DNA of 64,000 nucleotides from DASRJW01 sp964567755 (GCA_964567755.1 CAZMNW010000023.1:73007-137006), one strand, 5' to 3'; shown: positions 36,057-44,991, counted from the first letter of the stretch. Program-made: numbers and translations. Notes: generated from the sequence alone by a model not told the origin.

Positions 36057-36783
36057 AGAGATAGAGCCGAGCGCGCGTGCGGCGGAACTGTCGAGTGCGC
36101 CAGAGTTTGCCCCGGACCTCGAGGCAAGGCTCGGAACGTATGTCGAAGCGCTCCTGCAGGCGAATCGCTCGGTGAACCTCGTAAGCCGACAGGACACGGC
36201 GGCGCATGTGGGGCGATTCACCGCAGAGTGCCTCTTCCTGGCGAAACTGCTCGCTGCTGACGCAGCGAGGCGCCCTGCCCCGATCCGTCTCCTGGATATC
36301 GGCTCTGGCGGCGGGTTTCCTGGCCTCATTGTCAAGCTTGCGCTTCCGGGAATCGAAGCGACACTCGTGGAGGCGACGCAGAAAAAGGCCCGCTTTTTGG
36401 CGGATGTTTGCCGTCAGCTAGATCTTCGAGGGACCACTATTCTGTGGGCGCGGGCAGAGGCACTCTCCGACCGGAGGTCCTCCTCCTACCGCCAGGACCT
36501 TCGTCGACGCTTCGACTGGGTCACCGCCAAAGCCGTTGGTTCGCTCCGCGAATCGCTCGACCTCGCCGCCCCGTTCTTGAGCCCAGGTGGCATGCACTGG
36601 TCCTTCAAAGGTCCAGGAGTCGATCGCGAAATCGCCATGTGCAGGCAGCGTTTCGATCAGCTGCAGTGTTCTGTCGCCAGTGTGGAAAAAATCCCAGGAG
36701 ACCAGGGATCATTTGTGGTGGCGATCCGCCGTGGAGATGTCGAGGACACGGATGTTTCACGTGAAACAACCGGAAACGAATGA
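36049..36783 (+). CDS. rsmG: 16S rRNA (guanine-N7) methyltransferase RsmG
   Basis: It methylates G527 of 16S rRNA. The SAM motif LLDIGSGGGFPGLIVKLALP is typical, followed by LVEATQKKARFLADVCRQL and the conserved FDWVTAKAVGSL. ATG 36049 has AGGTG seven bases upstream; ATG 36034 is possible but has none. The C-terminus DVSRETTGNE is encoded by a parS site at 36753-36768, so coding and segregation signals share bases. Confidence 0.95.
   Translation: MSEEIEPSARAAELSSAPEFAPDLEARLGTYVEALLQANRSVNLVSRQDTAAHVGRFTAECLFLAKLLAADAARRPAPIRLLDIGSGGGFPGLIVKLALPGIEATLVEATQKKARFLADVCRQLDLRGTTILWARAEALSDRRSSSYRQDLRRRFDWVTAKAVGSLRESLDLAAPFLSPGGMHWSFKGPGVDREIAMCRQRFDQLQCSVASVEKIPGDQGSFVVAIRRGDVEDTDVSRETTGNE
36753..36768. 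promoter_or_regulatory. parS: parS site 1 (inside the rsmG 3' end)
   Basis: TGTTTCACGTGAAACA, a perfect 16-bp palindrome identical to the widely conserved chromosomal parS consensus bound by ParB. It lies in the last codons of rsmG. The extended 21-bp unit ending in ACCGG is repeated exactly at 36788. Confidence 0.95.
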
Positions 36784-36787
36784 TGAG

Positions 36788-36803
36788 TGTTTCACGTGAA
36801 ACA
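36788..36803. promoter_or_regulatory. parS: parS site 2
   Basis: A second perfect TGTTTCACGTGAAACA, 35 bp after site 1 and just past the rsmG stop. It shares 21 identical bases with site 1 (36753-36773 against 36788-36808). Confidence 0.95.
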
Positions 36804-36913
36804 ACCGGTGGCGCAACTCGAACCAGCCGAATAGTACTTGTAACATTTTACAAACAAATGATTTAGCTTTGTTTTGCGCGATTCCACGCCAGATCTTCCG
36901 CACGGCCAGAGAG

Positions 36914-36929
36914 CGTTTCACGTGAAACA
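36914..36929. promoter_or_regulatory. parS: parS site 3 (one outer mismatch)
   Basis: CGTTTCACGTGAAACA keeps the 14-bp core GTTTCACGTGAAAC and differs only at the first base. It lies 113 bp upstream of the parA start. Confidence 0.92.
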
Positions 36930-37026
36930 CAACGTTGTCCAGACAGGCAGAAATCGTATAGAACGATTCTAACGGCTGATCCCAGGGGGGATCCTAAGGG
37001 CTTTCGATCGGGTCGGGAAGGGAATC

Positions 37027-37845
37027 ATGAGCCAGGCGCGCATCATTGCGATCGCCAATCAAAAAGGCGGCGTCGGCAAGACCACCACCGCGATCAATCT
37101 TTCGGCAAGCCTCGCGGCGGCGGAACGTCGCGTCCTGCTCGTGGACATCGACCCGCAGGCCAACGCCTCGAGCGGTCTCGGGCTGCAGGGGAACAACGAG
37201 CCCGTCACGATCTATGAAGTCCTCCTCGGCGAAGCCGAGGTGAATCACGCCGTCCATCACGGCGTGCTCCCCTTTCTGGATGTCATCCCGGCATCGAACC
37301 GCTTGCACGGCGCGGAGATCGAGCTCGTGCCCATGCTGTCGCGAGAAACGCGACTGCAACGCGCACTGGAACCCGTGCGCACGACATACGATTTCGTCAT
37401 CATCGATTGTCCGCCAAGTCTCGGTCTGCTCACGATCAATACGCTCACGGCGGCTGATTCCATTCTCATTCCGATTCAATGCGAATACTACGCCCTCGAG
37501 GGGTTGACGCAATTGGTACAGACTGTCGAGCTCGTGCAAGAGAATCTCAATCCGCGTCTCGAGATCGAGGGTGTGTTGCTGACGATGTTCGATCGAAGGT
37601 TGAATCTCGCCAACCAAGTCGCCGAGGAGGCGCGGCGATTTTTTGGCAACAAAGTCTATCGCGCCGTCATTCCGAGGAATGTGAAACTGAGCGAATCACC
37701 GAGCTTCGGCAAGCCGATTCTCCACTACGATGCACAGTCCACCGGCGCAGAGAGTTACATGAACTTGGCACGTGAAGTGATCGCGCAACGAGTGTGGAGC
37801 GAAAGTCCGACGCTCGATGTCGCGGCGGCCGTGGAGGAAGCATGA
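37027..37845 (+). CDS. parA: Chromosome partitioning ATPase ParA (Soj)
   Basis: ParA dimerises on DNA with ATP and moves ParB-parS complexes. The deviant Walker A KGGVGKTTTAINLSASLA is present, as are the A' box VLLVDIDPQANASSGLG and Walker B (DFVIIDCPPSLGLLTIN). Length is 272 residues without a long N-terminal DNA-binding domain, as for chromosomal Soj. GAAGGGA lies four bases before the ATG. Its stop overlaps the parB start by ATGA. Confidence 0.96.
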   Translation: MSQARIIAIANQKGGVGKTTTAINLSASLAAAERRVLLVDIDPQANASSGLGLQGNNEPVTIYEVLLGEAEVNHAVHHGVLPFLDVIPASNRLHGAEIELVPMLSRETRLQRALEPVRTTYDFVIIDCPPSLGLLTINTLTAADSILIPIQCEYYALEGLTQLVQTVELVQENLNPRLEIEGVLLTMFDRRLNLANQVAEEARRFFGNKVYRAVIPRNVKLSESPSFGKPILHYDAQSTGAESYMNLAREVIAQRVWSESPTLDVAAAVEEA

Positions 37846-38738
37846 CGACAAGGAAAGCATTGGGTCGCGGTCTCGAAGCGCTCATTCCCCGGCGCCCGGA
37901 GATGAGTGCGGCGGCGCGAATGGCGTCGACGGCAGCGGTGATCGACGCGGCCGCAACCCACGAAATCGCGATCGATCGCATCCAGAAGAATCGTGTGCAA
38001 CCGCGCCGGCGTTTCGACGACGACAAGCTTCAAGAGCTCGCCGCGTCGATTCGGGCCAACGGAATTCTGCAGCCACTGCTCGTACGCGAGGTAAATGGGG
38101 CCTACGAGCTCGTGGCTGGCGAGCGGCGCCTGCGTGCAGCGATCTTGGCCGGCCGCGACACGGTTCCGGTCGTCGTGCGCAATGATGTCGACGACCGCGA
38201 CTCGTTGAAGCTGGCGCTTCTCGAGAATGTGCAACGCCAGGATCTCAATCCCATGGAAGAGGCTCAGGGCTACGCGCGACTGCTGGAAGAATTCGGAATG
38301 TCGCAGCAAGACCTGGCCGAGCGCCTCGGCAAGAGTCGCAGCGCCATCGCCAACACGTTGCGCCTGACAAGTCTGCCCCCGGAGCTCCAGACGAAAATCG
38401 AAAAAGGCGAGCTGAGCGCTGGACACGCACGCGCTTTGCTCTCCGCCGGCTCGCTCGAGGAGCAGATCGAAATCGCGCAGCTCGTGCGCGAACAAGGGCT
38501 GAATGTGCGTGAGACCGAGCACTTGGCGCAGGCCCGCCGCAAGCGCCGGACGCAGGCGATGGCTACGAACCCGGCGCTCGAAGAGTTGCAGAAACGCATG
38601 GAATCGCGCTTCGGAACACGCGTGCGCCTGCGGGCGCGGAAGGCCGACGGCTCCGCCGGGCGCATCGAGATCGACTACTACTCGCTGGTCGATCTGGAGC
38701 GGATCTTCGAGCTCGCCGGTGTTTCCTACCTGCTGTAG
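37842..38738 (+). CDS. parB: Chromosome partitioning protein ParB (Spo0J)
   Basis: ParB is a CTP-dependent clamp that loads at parS. The conserved N-terminal RKALGRGLEALIP is followed by CTP-binding boxes GERRLRAA and ENVQRQDLNPMEEAQGY. The parS-reading helix-turn-helix is MSQQDLAERLGKSRSAIANT. A C-terminal dimerisation domain ends in DLERIFELAG. Start 37842 has GGAGGAA two bases upstream. At 298 residues it is typical. Its binding sites are 0.9 kb or more upstream of this gene. Confidence 0.96.
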   Translation: MTTRKALGRGLEALIPRRPEMSAAARMASTAAVIDAAATHEIAIDRIQKNRVQPRRRFDDDKLQELAASIRANGILQPLLVREVNGAYELVAGERRLRAAILAGRDTVPVVVRNDVDDRDSLKLALLENVQRQDLNPMEEAQGYARLLEEFGMSQQDLAERLGKSRSAIANTLRLTSLPPELQTKIEKGELSAGHARALLSAGSLEEQIEIAQLVREQGLNVRETEHLAQARRKRRTQAMATNPALEELQKRMESRFGTRVRLRARKADGSAGRIEIDYYSLVDLERIFELAGVSYLL

Positions 38739-38782
38739 CAGCGCCAAGGTGACCCCGGCCGAACGGATGGCGTACGACGACG

Positions 38783-39583
38783 ATGAACCCGGGAACTCTG
38801 AAGAGACACTGGGCCAAGCGCATCTCGGTAATTCTGGTCCCCGAAGGTGGCGCGCGCACGTTCACCCTGCATTTCCGCACCGTGCTGTTGATCATCGGCG
38901 CGGCGCTCACCGTGTTGTTGTTCGCTGGTACCGTGACCCTCTTCTTTTCCCAGGGTCGCCTGCTGGGAGCGCTGCAAGAAAACACACAATTGCAGCGTAA
39001 GATTCGCTCACTGCAGGTGGAGCTGGAGAAGGTCCGTGTATTGGAGCAGCAACTCGCGCAGAGCGAACGGACGCGCACGGAAGTCCTGACGTTGATGGGA
39101 GCGCGAGGCGAGTCGTTGGATTCGCTTCAGGCCGGAGAGGAAGTGCTGGCGCTCGCGAGCGCGGGTGCCGACGAGCTTGGCCTCGGCCAGGAAGACTTCC
39201 TGCGCTCTGTGCCGTCAGCCTGGCCCGTGCGCGGCCCGGTCACGCGGGACTTCTCGAGCCCAGGAAGCACCGCGCGACCCTACCATCCGGGGCTCGATGT
39301 CGCCGCCGCGTCTGAGTCTCCCGTCGTCTCGGCCGGGAACGGGACCGTCACGTTTGCCGGAACCGATCCGGAATACGGCAACTTGGTAGTGCTCGAGCAC
39401 GGCCTTGGGCTCGAATCCCGTTACGGCCACAATTCCCGCTTCACCGTGCGCGCTGGAGACCGAGTGAAGCGTGGCCAGCCGATTGCCGCCGTGGGCAGCA
39501 CGGGCAACAGTACCGCTCCGCATCTGCATTTCGAGATTCGCAAGGACGGCGTTCCCATCGACCCTCGCCAGTATCTGAATTAA
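38783..39583 (+). CDS. LytM/M23 family murein endopeptidase, membrane-anchored
   Basis: A 266-residue peptidase likely to cut peptidoglycan cross-links. One N-terminal membrane helix (TVLLIIGAALTVLLFAGTVTLFF) follows a basic cytoplasmic start. A coiled coil comes next (LQENTQLQRKIRSLQVELEKV). The C-terminal M23 domain has the zinc residues HPGLD (H and D) and HLHFEIRKDG, plus the conserved His in YGHNSRF, so it should be active. It sits 44 bp after parB and directly before the bactofilin, the same pairing seen in bacteria where bactofilin positions a LytM peptidase. Confidence 0.92.
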   Translation: MNPGTLKRHWAKRISVILVPEGGARTFTLHFRTVLLIIGAALTVLLFAGTVTLFFSQGRLLGALQENTQLQRKIRSLQVELEKVRVLEQQLAQSERTRTEVLTLMGARGESLDSLQAGEEVLALASAGADELGLGQEDFLRSVPSAWPVRGPVTRDFSSPGSTARPYHPGLDVAAASESPVVSAGNGTVTFAGTDPEYGNLVVLEHGLGLESRYGHNSRFTVRAGDRVKRGQPIAAVGSTGNSTAPHLHFEIRKDGVPIDPRQYLN

Positions 39584-39808
39584 GTCCGAGTGGTCGAGGA
39601 TCTTCCAGGCGGACCCGAAAGCGGTGCGATTCTCGTCGCCAGAGCCCACACGGTTCCTCGGCCGCGTGCTACCCTGCCACGGGATGCGGACGCCCGTCGC
39701 GCGACTTCACTGGAAGGGCTCTTGCATAGAGTCGCGACAGGAAGTTCATGAGAGGTCGGATTTCGCTGTCCGACTGGCGTCAGAGACCCCCTCGAAGGAG
39801 GACGTTCA

Positions 39809-40264
39809 ATGTTCGGGAAAGAGGTGGACACCAACGTCCAGGAGGGACGCATCAACTCCATCCTGGGTAAGGGGTGCAAGTTCAAGGGGACCATCGAAGT
39901 CGAGGGGACCCTGCGCATCGATTCCGAGTTCGAGGGTGTGGTCAACTGCCCAGAGACCCTTGTCGTCGGCAAGACCGGGGTCGTTCGTGCCGAGATCAAC
40001 GTGAAAAACGCAATCATTGGTGGCAAAGTGGTCGGTAACATCACCGCCACCAACAAGATCGAGCTCCAAAGCGGCTCGCATATCGAAGGCGACATCACGA
40101 CCCACCGGCTCGTCATCGACGAAGGTGTGTTCTTCGAGGGCAGCTGCAAGATGGGTGAGCTCCGGGCCGGTCCTGGCTCGCTCAACGAACCGGTCACGTC
40201 CCACAAGCCGGCCAGCACGGCCATCCAGCAGCCGATGCGGGAAAAGATCGGCGTCGGTCGCTGA
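39809..40264 (+). CDS. Bactofilin cytoskeletal protein
   Basis: A 151-residue protein made of short beta repeats with hydrophobic residues at every sixth position (LGKGCKFKGTIEVEGTLRID; VVVGKTGVVRAEINVKNAIIGG-type; SGSHIEGDITTHRLVIDEG). It is the right-handed beta-helix of bactofilins, which polymerise into filaments that shape cells and place wall enzymes. A short basic, Pro-rich tail follows. AAGGAGG lies seven bases before the ATG. A strong terminator follows, so the M23-bactofilin pair likely ends the parAB transcript. Confidence 0.95.
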   Translation: MFGKEVDTNVQEGRINSILGKGCKFKGTIEVEGTLRIDSEFEGVVNCPETLVVGKTGVVRAEINVKNAIIGGKVVGNITATNKIELQSGSHIEGDITTHRLVIDEGVFFEGSCKMGELRAGPGSLNEPVTSHKPASTAIQQPMREKIGVGR

Positions 40265-40687
40265 TCCAACGCCGTCGAAGGATGCACGACATCCAGACAC
40301 GAGGAGGGTGCCAAAGCACCCTCCTTTTTGTTCCCCCAGACATTTGTTCACTGTTGATATCCACCGCCTGTCTGTGGAAAACACACCAAAAGCATAAAAC
40401 ACAAAAGAATACAGGCGCCAACTCGATTTGGTCCTGATGGGTTATCCACACGGCCCTGGTTTGGTTTGCCGTCTGGACGGCTATTCCGCGAGGTCTCGGA
40501 ACGCGGTTTTAGGCATTGACCCTCGAGGGGTGGAACAGTCGCCGGGGCGGAAATGGGCAAGAAAGTGGAAGGCGAGAGTGGCCGCGGGGAACTAGGCTTG
40601 CTGCACAGGGTTTTGCAGCGTTGAGGGCGGCGTGCCGGGTCCGGCCGTGGTGCCAGGCTGAGTCTTAAGAATCCGGAAGGAGTCGAC
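40265..40687. other. 423-bp intergenic region with terminator and two opposed DnaA boxes
   Basis: Besides the terminator it has TGTGGAAAA (40373-40381, one mismatch to the box on the other strand) and a perfect TTATCCACA (40442-40450), about 60 bp apart, in a locally AT-rich tract (aaaacacaccaaaagcataa). No gene was seen. It must also carry the promoter of the moxR operon. Confidence 0.55.
40303..40331 (+). terminator. Strong intrinsic terminator after the bactofilin gene
   Basis: GGAGGGTGC, a CAAA loop and GCACCCTCC form a perfect 9-bp stem followed by TTTTTGTT. It is 39 bp past the stop codon, the clearest intrinsic terminator in the window. Confidence 0.92.
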
Positions 40688-41686
40688 TTGAGCGACATGA
40701 AGGACGGGTCGGATCAGGAACAGGTTCGGGACCTAGAACGCGCCCACCGTGCGCTGCAAGCGGAGATCGCCAAGGTCATCATCGGCCAGAGGGCGGTCAT
40801 CGAGGAGTTGCTCATCGCGCTTTTCTCCGGCGGCAATTGTCTGCTGGTCGGCGTTCCTGGCCTCGCCAAGACACTGCTCATCTCGACCTTGTCGAAGGCG
40901 TTGTCCCTTGGATTTTCCCGCATCCAGTTCACTCCGGACCTCATGCCGAGCGACATCACCGGCACCGAGATCCTCGAGGAAGAGGTTGGCACCGGACGCC
41001 GAGTCTTCCGATTCATGCGCGGTCCAGTCTTCGCCAACGTGATCCTGGCGGACGAGATCAATCGAACGCCGCCGAAAACCCAGGCAGCGCTGCTGCAAGC
41101 AATGCAGGAGCATGAAGTCACGGCCGGTGGACAAACCCACAGCCTCGATCTGCCCTTCTTCGTCCTCGCCACACAGAACCCGATCGAGCAAGAAGGGACG
41201 TATCCACTTCCCGAGGCGCAGCTCGACCGGTTCATGTTCAACATCAAAGTGGGCTACCCGAGTTTCGAAGAGGAAATTAAAATTGTGGAAAAGACCACCA
41301 AGCCGTTGGGCGGGAGCCCGCAACCCGTTCTCGATGGGCAGACCATCTTGCGCTATCAGCAACTCGTGCGACGCGTGCCTGCTGCGAGTCATGTAATCCA
41401 GTACGCAGTGCGCCTCGCGCGCGCGACGCGACCCGGGGCGGATGACGGCAAGGGCATCCACGAGTTCGTGGGCTGGGGGGCTGGACCGCGCGCCGGTCAG
41501 AACCTGGTGCTCGGCGCCAAGGCGCGCGCGGTGCTGCACGGCCGACCGACACCCGGCGTGGAGGACGTCAAGGCGATCGCACCAGCGGTGCTGCGGCACC
41601 GCATCGTCACCAACTTCAGCGCCGAGGCGGAAGGCATCGCCGCAGACCAGCTCGTCGAGCGCTTGCTGGCCGAGATCAAGGAATAG
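40688..41686 (+). CDS. MoxR family AAA+ ATPase
   Basis: A 332-residue AAA+ protein with Walker A (GVPGLAKT), Walker B (VILADEINRTPPKTQAALL), the sensor-like motif VLATQNPIEQEGTYPLPEAQLDRF and MoxR-type FTPDLMPSDITGTEIL. MoxR proteins act as chaperones for VWA-domain partners; here the next two genes are a DUF58 and a VWA protein. The start is the TTG at 40688, which has AAGGAG five bases upstream. Confidence 0.95.
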   Translation: MSDMKDGSDQEQVRDLERAHRALQAEIAKVIIGQRAVIEELLIALFSGGNCLLVGVPGLAKTLLISTLSKALSLGFSRIQFTPDLMPSDITGTEILEEEVGTGRRVFRFMRGPVFANVILADEINRTPPKTQAALLQAMQEHEVTAGGQTHSLDLPFFVLATQNPIEQEGTYPLPEAQLDRFMFNIKVGYPSFEEEIKIVEKTTKPLGGSPQPVLDGQTILRYQQLVRRVPAASHVIQYAVRLARATRPGADDGKGIHEFVGWGAGPRAGQNLVLGAKARAVLHGRPTPGVEDVKAIAPAVLRHRIVTNFSAEAEGIAADQLVERLLAEIKE

Positions 41687-41691
41687 CCACG

Positions 41692-42618
41692 ATGGCCCCG
41701 AAGACACACAGGCTCGCCGCGCAAGGTCCACAAGGGCGCCGGCTCCTCGAGCCGGAGGTGGTGTCCAAGTTGCGCAACATGGAGCTGCGCGCGCGGTTGG
41801 TGGTGGAGGGGTTCATCCAAGGGCTGCACCGCAGTCCGTACCACGGTTTCAGCGTCGAGTTCGCCGAGTATCGCCAATACATGCCCGGGGATCCGCCGCG
41901 TTTCGTGGATTGGAAAGTCTACGCCAAGACCGATCGCTACTATTTGAAGGTGTTCGAGGAAGAAACCAACCTCAAATGCGTCATTTTGCTGGACAAGAGC
42001 GCCTCGATGGGGTTTGCCGGCAAAGGCATCACCAAACTGCGCTGGGCGAGTCTGCTGGCTGCTTCCTTGGGGTTCCTCATGCTCAAGCAGCAGGATGCCA
42101 CCGGACTCGTGATGTTCGACGACCAGATTCGCGATTACATTCCGGCGCGCTCCGTGCGCGCGCAGTTGCACGAGATATTGGGGCGACTAGAGCGGGTGCA
42201 GCCGTCGGAGCGGACCAACATCAGCGATGCACTGCATGCGATGGCCGAACGTCTCAAGCGGCGCGGTCTGGTGGTGTTGATCTCCGATCTCCTCGATGAT
42301 CCTGCAAAGATCCTCAAAGGTTTGCAGCACTTCCGCCACCGGCAGCACGAGGTCCTCGTGTTCCATGTGCTCGATGACCTGGAACGCACTTTCGACTACA
42401 GCCAAGAAGCGCGCTTCGTCGATCTCGAAACCGGGCGCGAGATCCGAACCCAGCCATGGTTCATCAAGGCGGATTACCGCCAGAAGGTGGAAGGCTGGAT
42501 GCAGCAGCTGGCACGCGAGTGCCGCCAGCATCTCATCGATTACGTGCCGATGACGACGTCCACACCTTTCGATCTGGCGTTGCTGGCATACTTGAACAAG
42601 CGCAGCCACTTGGGCTGA
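41692..42618 (+). CDS. DUF58 domain protein with a VWA-like fold
   Basis: A 308-residue soluble protein. N-terminal ELRARLVVEGFIQGLHRSPY and FAEYRQYMPGDPPRFVDWKV are DUF58 signatures. The VWA-like part keeps a metal-site motif DKSAS (in ILLDKSASMGF). Together with MoxR and BatA-type proteins it belongs to an envelope-associated MoxR complex. It starts five bases after the moxR stop and ends in KRSHLG. Exact role unknown. Confidence 0.93.
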   Translation: MAPKTHRLAAQGPQGRRLLEPEVVSKLRNMELRARLVVEGFIQGLHRSPYHGFSVEFAEYRQYMPGDPPRFVDWKVYAKTDRYYLKVFEEETNLKCVILLDKSASMGFAGKGITKLRWASLLAASLGFLMLKQQDATGLVMFDDQIRDYIPARSVRAQLHEILGRLERVQPSERTNISDALHAMAERLKRRGLVVLISDLLDDPAKILKGLQHFRHRQHEVLVFHVLDDLERTFDYSQEARFVDLETGREIRTQPWFIKADYRQKVEGWMQQLARECRQHLIDYVPMTTSTPFDLALLAYLNKRSHLG

Positions 42619-42718
42619 TGCGCGCGCCGCGCAGCCGGGCCTGGTGCGCGACAGACCGGCATGATCCCCGCGGGTGAAAAAGCAGCGCGCCGGGACCCAC
42701 GCCGGAACGGAGACACGG

Positions 42719-44917
42719 GTGAACCTGACGTTCCTGAATGGGATTTTCTTGGTGGGCTTGGTGGCCGCGGCCATCCCCGTCATCATTCATTTGTTGCAAC
42801 GCCGCCGGTTGCCGCGGCTCGAGTTCAGCGATCTGCGCTTCTTGGCACCGCTCAACCAACAGCGCATGCGCAGTCTCAACTTGCGGCGGCTGTTCTTGCT
42901 CGTGCTCCGCATTCTCATCGTGGCGTTGACTGCGGTGGCCATGGCACGGCCTTCGGTGCGCGGCACCCTCACGCGGCTGGTGCCGGCGCAAGCCCACACC
43001 AGCGTGCTCTTGTTGCTCGACACCAGCTTCAGCATGCAGAGCGAGGGCCCGCAGGGCACAGCATTCGACGCCGCGCGCGCGGCGGCCGGCGGCATCTTGG
43101 CGCAGATGCATCCAGGGGACGAGGTCAGCCTCATGAGCTTCGACGATGCGCCGCACCGCTGGTTTCAGACTCCGGTGCGCGATCTGGACGCGGTGCGGGA
43201 GCGTCTGGCGCAACTCGAGCCCAGTCATCGGCGTACGCGGTGGCGGCGGGCGCTGGAAGAGGCGTTGAACGATTTAGCGGGCGCGATGAACCCCAACCGT
43301 GAGCTCTACATCCTGTCCGATTTCATCGGCGCACCGCAGGAAAGCCTGCGCACCGATTTGCGCGCGGCGCAAGGTGACGTACGGGTCACGCTCGTGCCTG
43401 TGGGCGTCGAATCGTTCGTCAACGTCAGTCTCGACAAAGTGGAGATTCCGCCAGGCGCCATCCTGCGCGACGATCCCGTCCAAGTCGCGGTATCGGTGCG
43501 CAACCATGCGCCGGACGTGCCGGCGGACTGCGTCTTGCGCGTCGATTTGGATGGCGAGGCGAAAGGCGAGGCGAGCTTGCGCCTCGGGCGTGGCGCGATG
43601 CAGACGCACGACTTCAACTTGGTGGCGACGAAAGCGGCGGAGCTGGCCGGCAGCGTCCGCAAGCAGGCGGATCGGTTGCCCGCCGATGACGTGCGGCATT
43701 TCGTCCTTCCCGTCCTGGCGCAGCTGCGGGTGTTGCTCGTGACCGGTGCCGAGCGCGGCGGCGGTGCCTTCTTCCTCGCGCGTGCGCTCGAGCCGACACG
43801 CCAGGGACGGTCGCCGATTGCTCTCAACGAAGTGCAAGCGCAGCGTCTGGCGAGCCAAGACCTGGACGGCGTGCAAGTCGTCGTTCTGTCTTCCGACGCG
43901 CTTCTCACCCAAGCCCAAACGCAGGTTCTGGCGACATTCATTGCCGAAGGCGGCGGGCTCTGTGTCTTGAGCGGGCAGCGCGAAGCCGCCGATGCGACGA
44001 ACGGTTTGCTGGAACGCCTGGGGGCCGCACGTTTGCGCGGGGTCGTGACGCGCAGCGAAGGGTTTCAGAACCTGGTGGATCTGCGCCCGACGGGCATTCT
44101 CGCCGGCTTTGCCGACGAAGCGCTGCGGGGGCTCGAGAACGTGCGCTTCACTCGCTACGCCGAGCTCGCCCCGGGCCCGGACGTGCGCGCGGTGCTGCGT
44201 TTCGCCGGCGGTGAACCAGCGGTCATCGAAGGCGTGCACGGGGCGGGCAAGTACACCGTCTATGCATTCGACGCCGGCACGGACGGCAGCGAGCTAGCAT
44301 TGTCGCCGATGTTCCTGCCGCTCCTACATCGCACCGTCGTTTATCTTGCAGGCGAGACCGGCCGGCAACAGCTGGATTACGAGGTGGGTGAACGCATCGA
44401 GTTGTTCGTTCCCGTCGCCGCCGACGGGCGGCGCGTCGGCATTGCCACGGAAGAACGGCTGGCGCAGGCCGGCACCTCCGATGGCGGCACGCGCGCACCC
44501 GAGGGTCGCGATGCCGCAGCGGATGCCGCGGCTCGCACCTTCACGGTGGTCACACCATCGGGCGAGCGCGAGCTGGTCGAGGCGCGCTTCGTCGGCAAGA
44601 TGGCGTTGGTCGCATATGAAAACACGAATGAGCCCGGACACTATGTCTTCCAGGGCGAGGGCGGCACGTTCGTGCGTGCGGTGAACGTGGCCCCCGAAGA
44701 GTCCGACCAGCACGCGATCGATCCGCAAGAGCTCACGTCACAGATGGGAATCGAAGCCAGTCTGCTGCGCGATCCAGATCAACTCGCGCGGCACATCCGC
44801 GAAGCCCGCCATGGCAAAGAGATCTACAAACTGATCGCCGCGCTCGTATTCATGCTCCTGGTCGTCGAACTGTTCCTGTCCCGTGCCGGCTCGCCGGCAG
44901 GCAGCGAGGGATCGTAG
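42719..44917 (+). CDS. BatA-like membrane protein with N-terminal aerotolerance domain and VWA domain
   Basis: A 732-residue protein. It begins with NLTFLNGIFLVGLVAAAIPV and IIHLLQRRRLPRLEFSDLRF, the BatA/aerotolerance N-terminal pattern. A second helix (LLVLRILIVALTAVAMARP) follows, then a periplasmic VWA domain with LLLLDTSFSM (metal site DTSFS). A long periplasmic region comes next, and a C-terminal helix (IYKLIAALVFMLLVVELFLS). It completes the MoxR-DUF58-VWA operon. GTG at 42719 has GGAG six bases upstream and is preferred over the upstream ATG at 42674. Confidence 0.88.
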   Translation: MNLTFLNGIFLVGLVAAAIPVIIHLLQRRRLPRLEFSDLRFLAPLNQQRMRSLNLRRLFLLVLRILIVALTAVAMARPSVRGTLTRLVPAQAHTSVLLLLDTSFSMQSEGPQGTAFDAARAAAGGILAQMHPGDEVSLMSFDDAPHRWFQTPVRDLDAVRERLAQLEPSHRRTRWRRALEEALNDLAGAMNPNRELYILSDFIGAPQESLRTDLRAAQGDVRVTLVPVGVESFVNVSLDKVEIPPGAILRDDPVQVAVSVRNHAPDVPADCVLRVDLDGEAKGEASLRLGRGAMQTHDFNLVATKAAELAGSVRKQADRLPADDVRHFVLPVLAQLRVLLVTGAERGGGAFFLARALEPTRQGRSPIALNEVQAQRLASQDLDGVQVVVLSSDALLTQAQTQVLATFIAEGGGLCVLSGQREAADATNGLLERLGAARLRGVVTRSEGFQNLVDLRPTGILAGFADEALRGLENVRFTRYAELAPGPDVRAVLRFAGGEPAVIEGVHGAGKYTVYAFDAGTDGSELALSPMFLPLLHRTVVYLAGETGRQQLDYEVGERIELFVPVAADGRRVGIATEERLAQAGTSDGGTRAPEGRDAAADAAARTFTVVTPSGERELVEARFVGKMALVAYENTNEPGHYVFQGEGGTFVRAVNVAPEESDQHAIDPQELTSQMGIEASLLRDPDQLARHIREARHGKEIYKLIAALVFMLLVVELFLSRAGSPAGSEGS

Positions 44918-44991
44918 CTCGGGCAGGCCGGCGCCAGGTTGTTCCGTGGAATGGACCGTCGTTGCCCAGAGGATGGAGGTCGAACGAGGCC

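Larger units (their letters stand above)
36784..37026. other. Intergenic centromere-like region between rsmG and parA
   Basis: This 243-bp gap holds two parS sites and an AT-rich segment at about 36836-36882. The segment carries two inverted repeats: TTGTAA-catt-TTACAA (36838-36853) and AAACAAA-N9-TTTGTTT just after it. Another, AATCG-tatagaa-CGATT, lies near 36953. The parA promoter must lie here. No gene was seen. Confidence 0.6.

Noticed and set aside
36838..36853. TTGTAACATTTTACAA as a Rex operator
   Set aside because: The Rex consensus is 18 bp with TTGTGAA arms; this palindrome is 16 bp with TTGTAA arms, so it does not fit.
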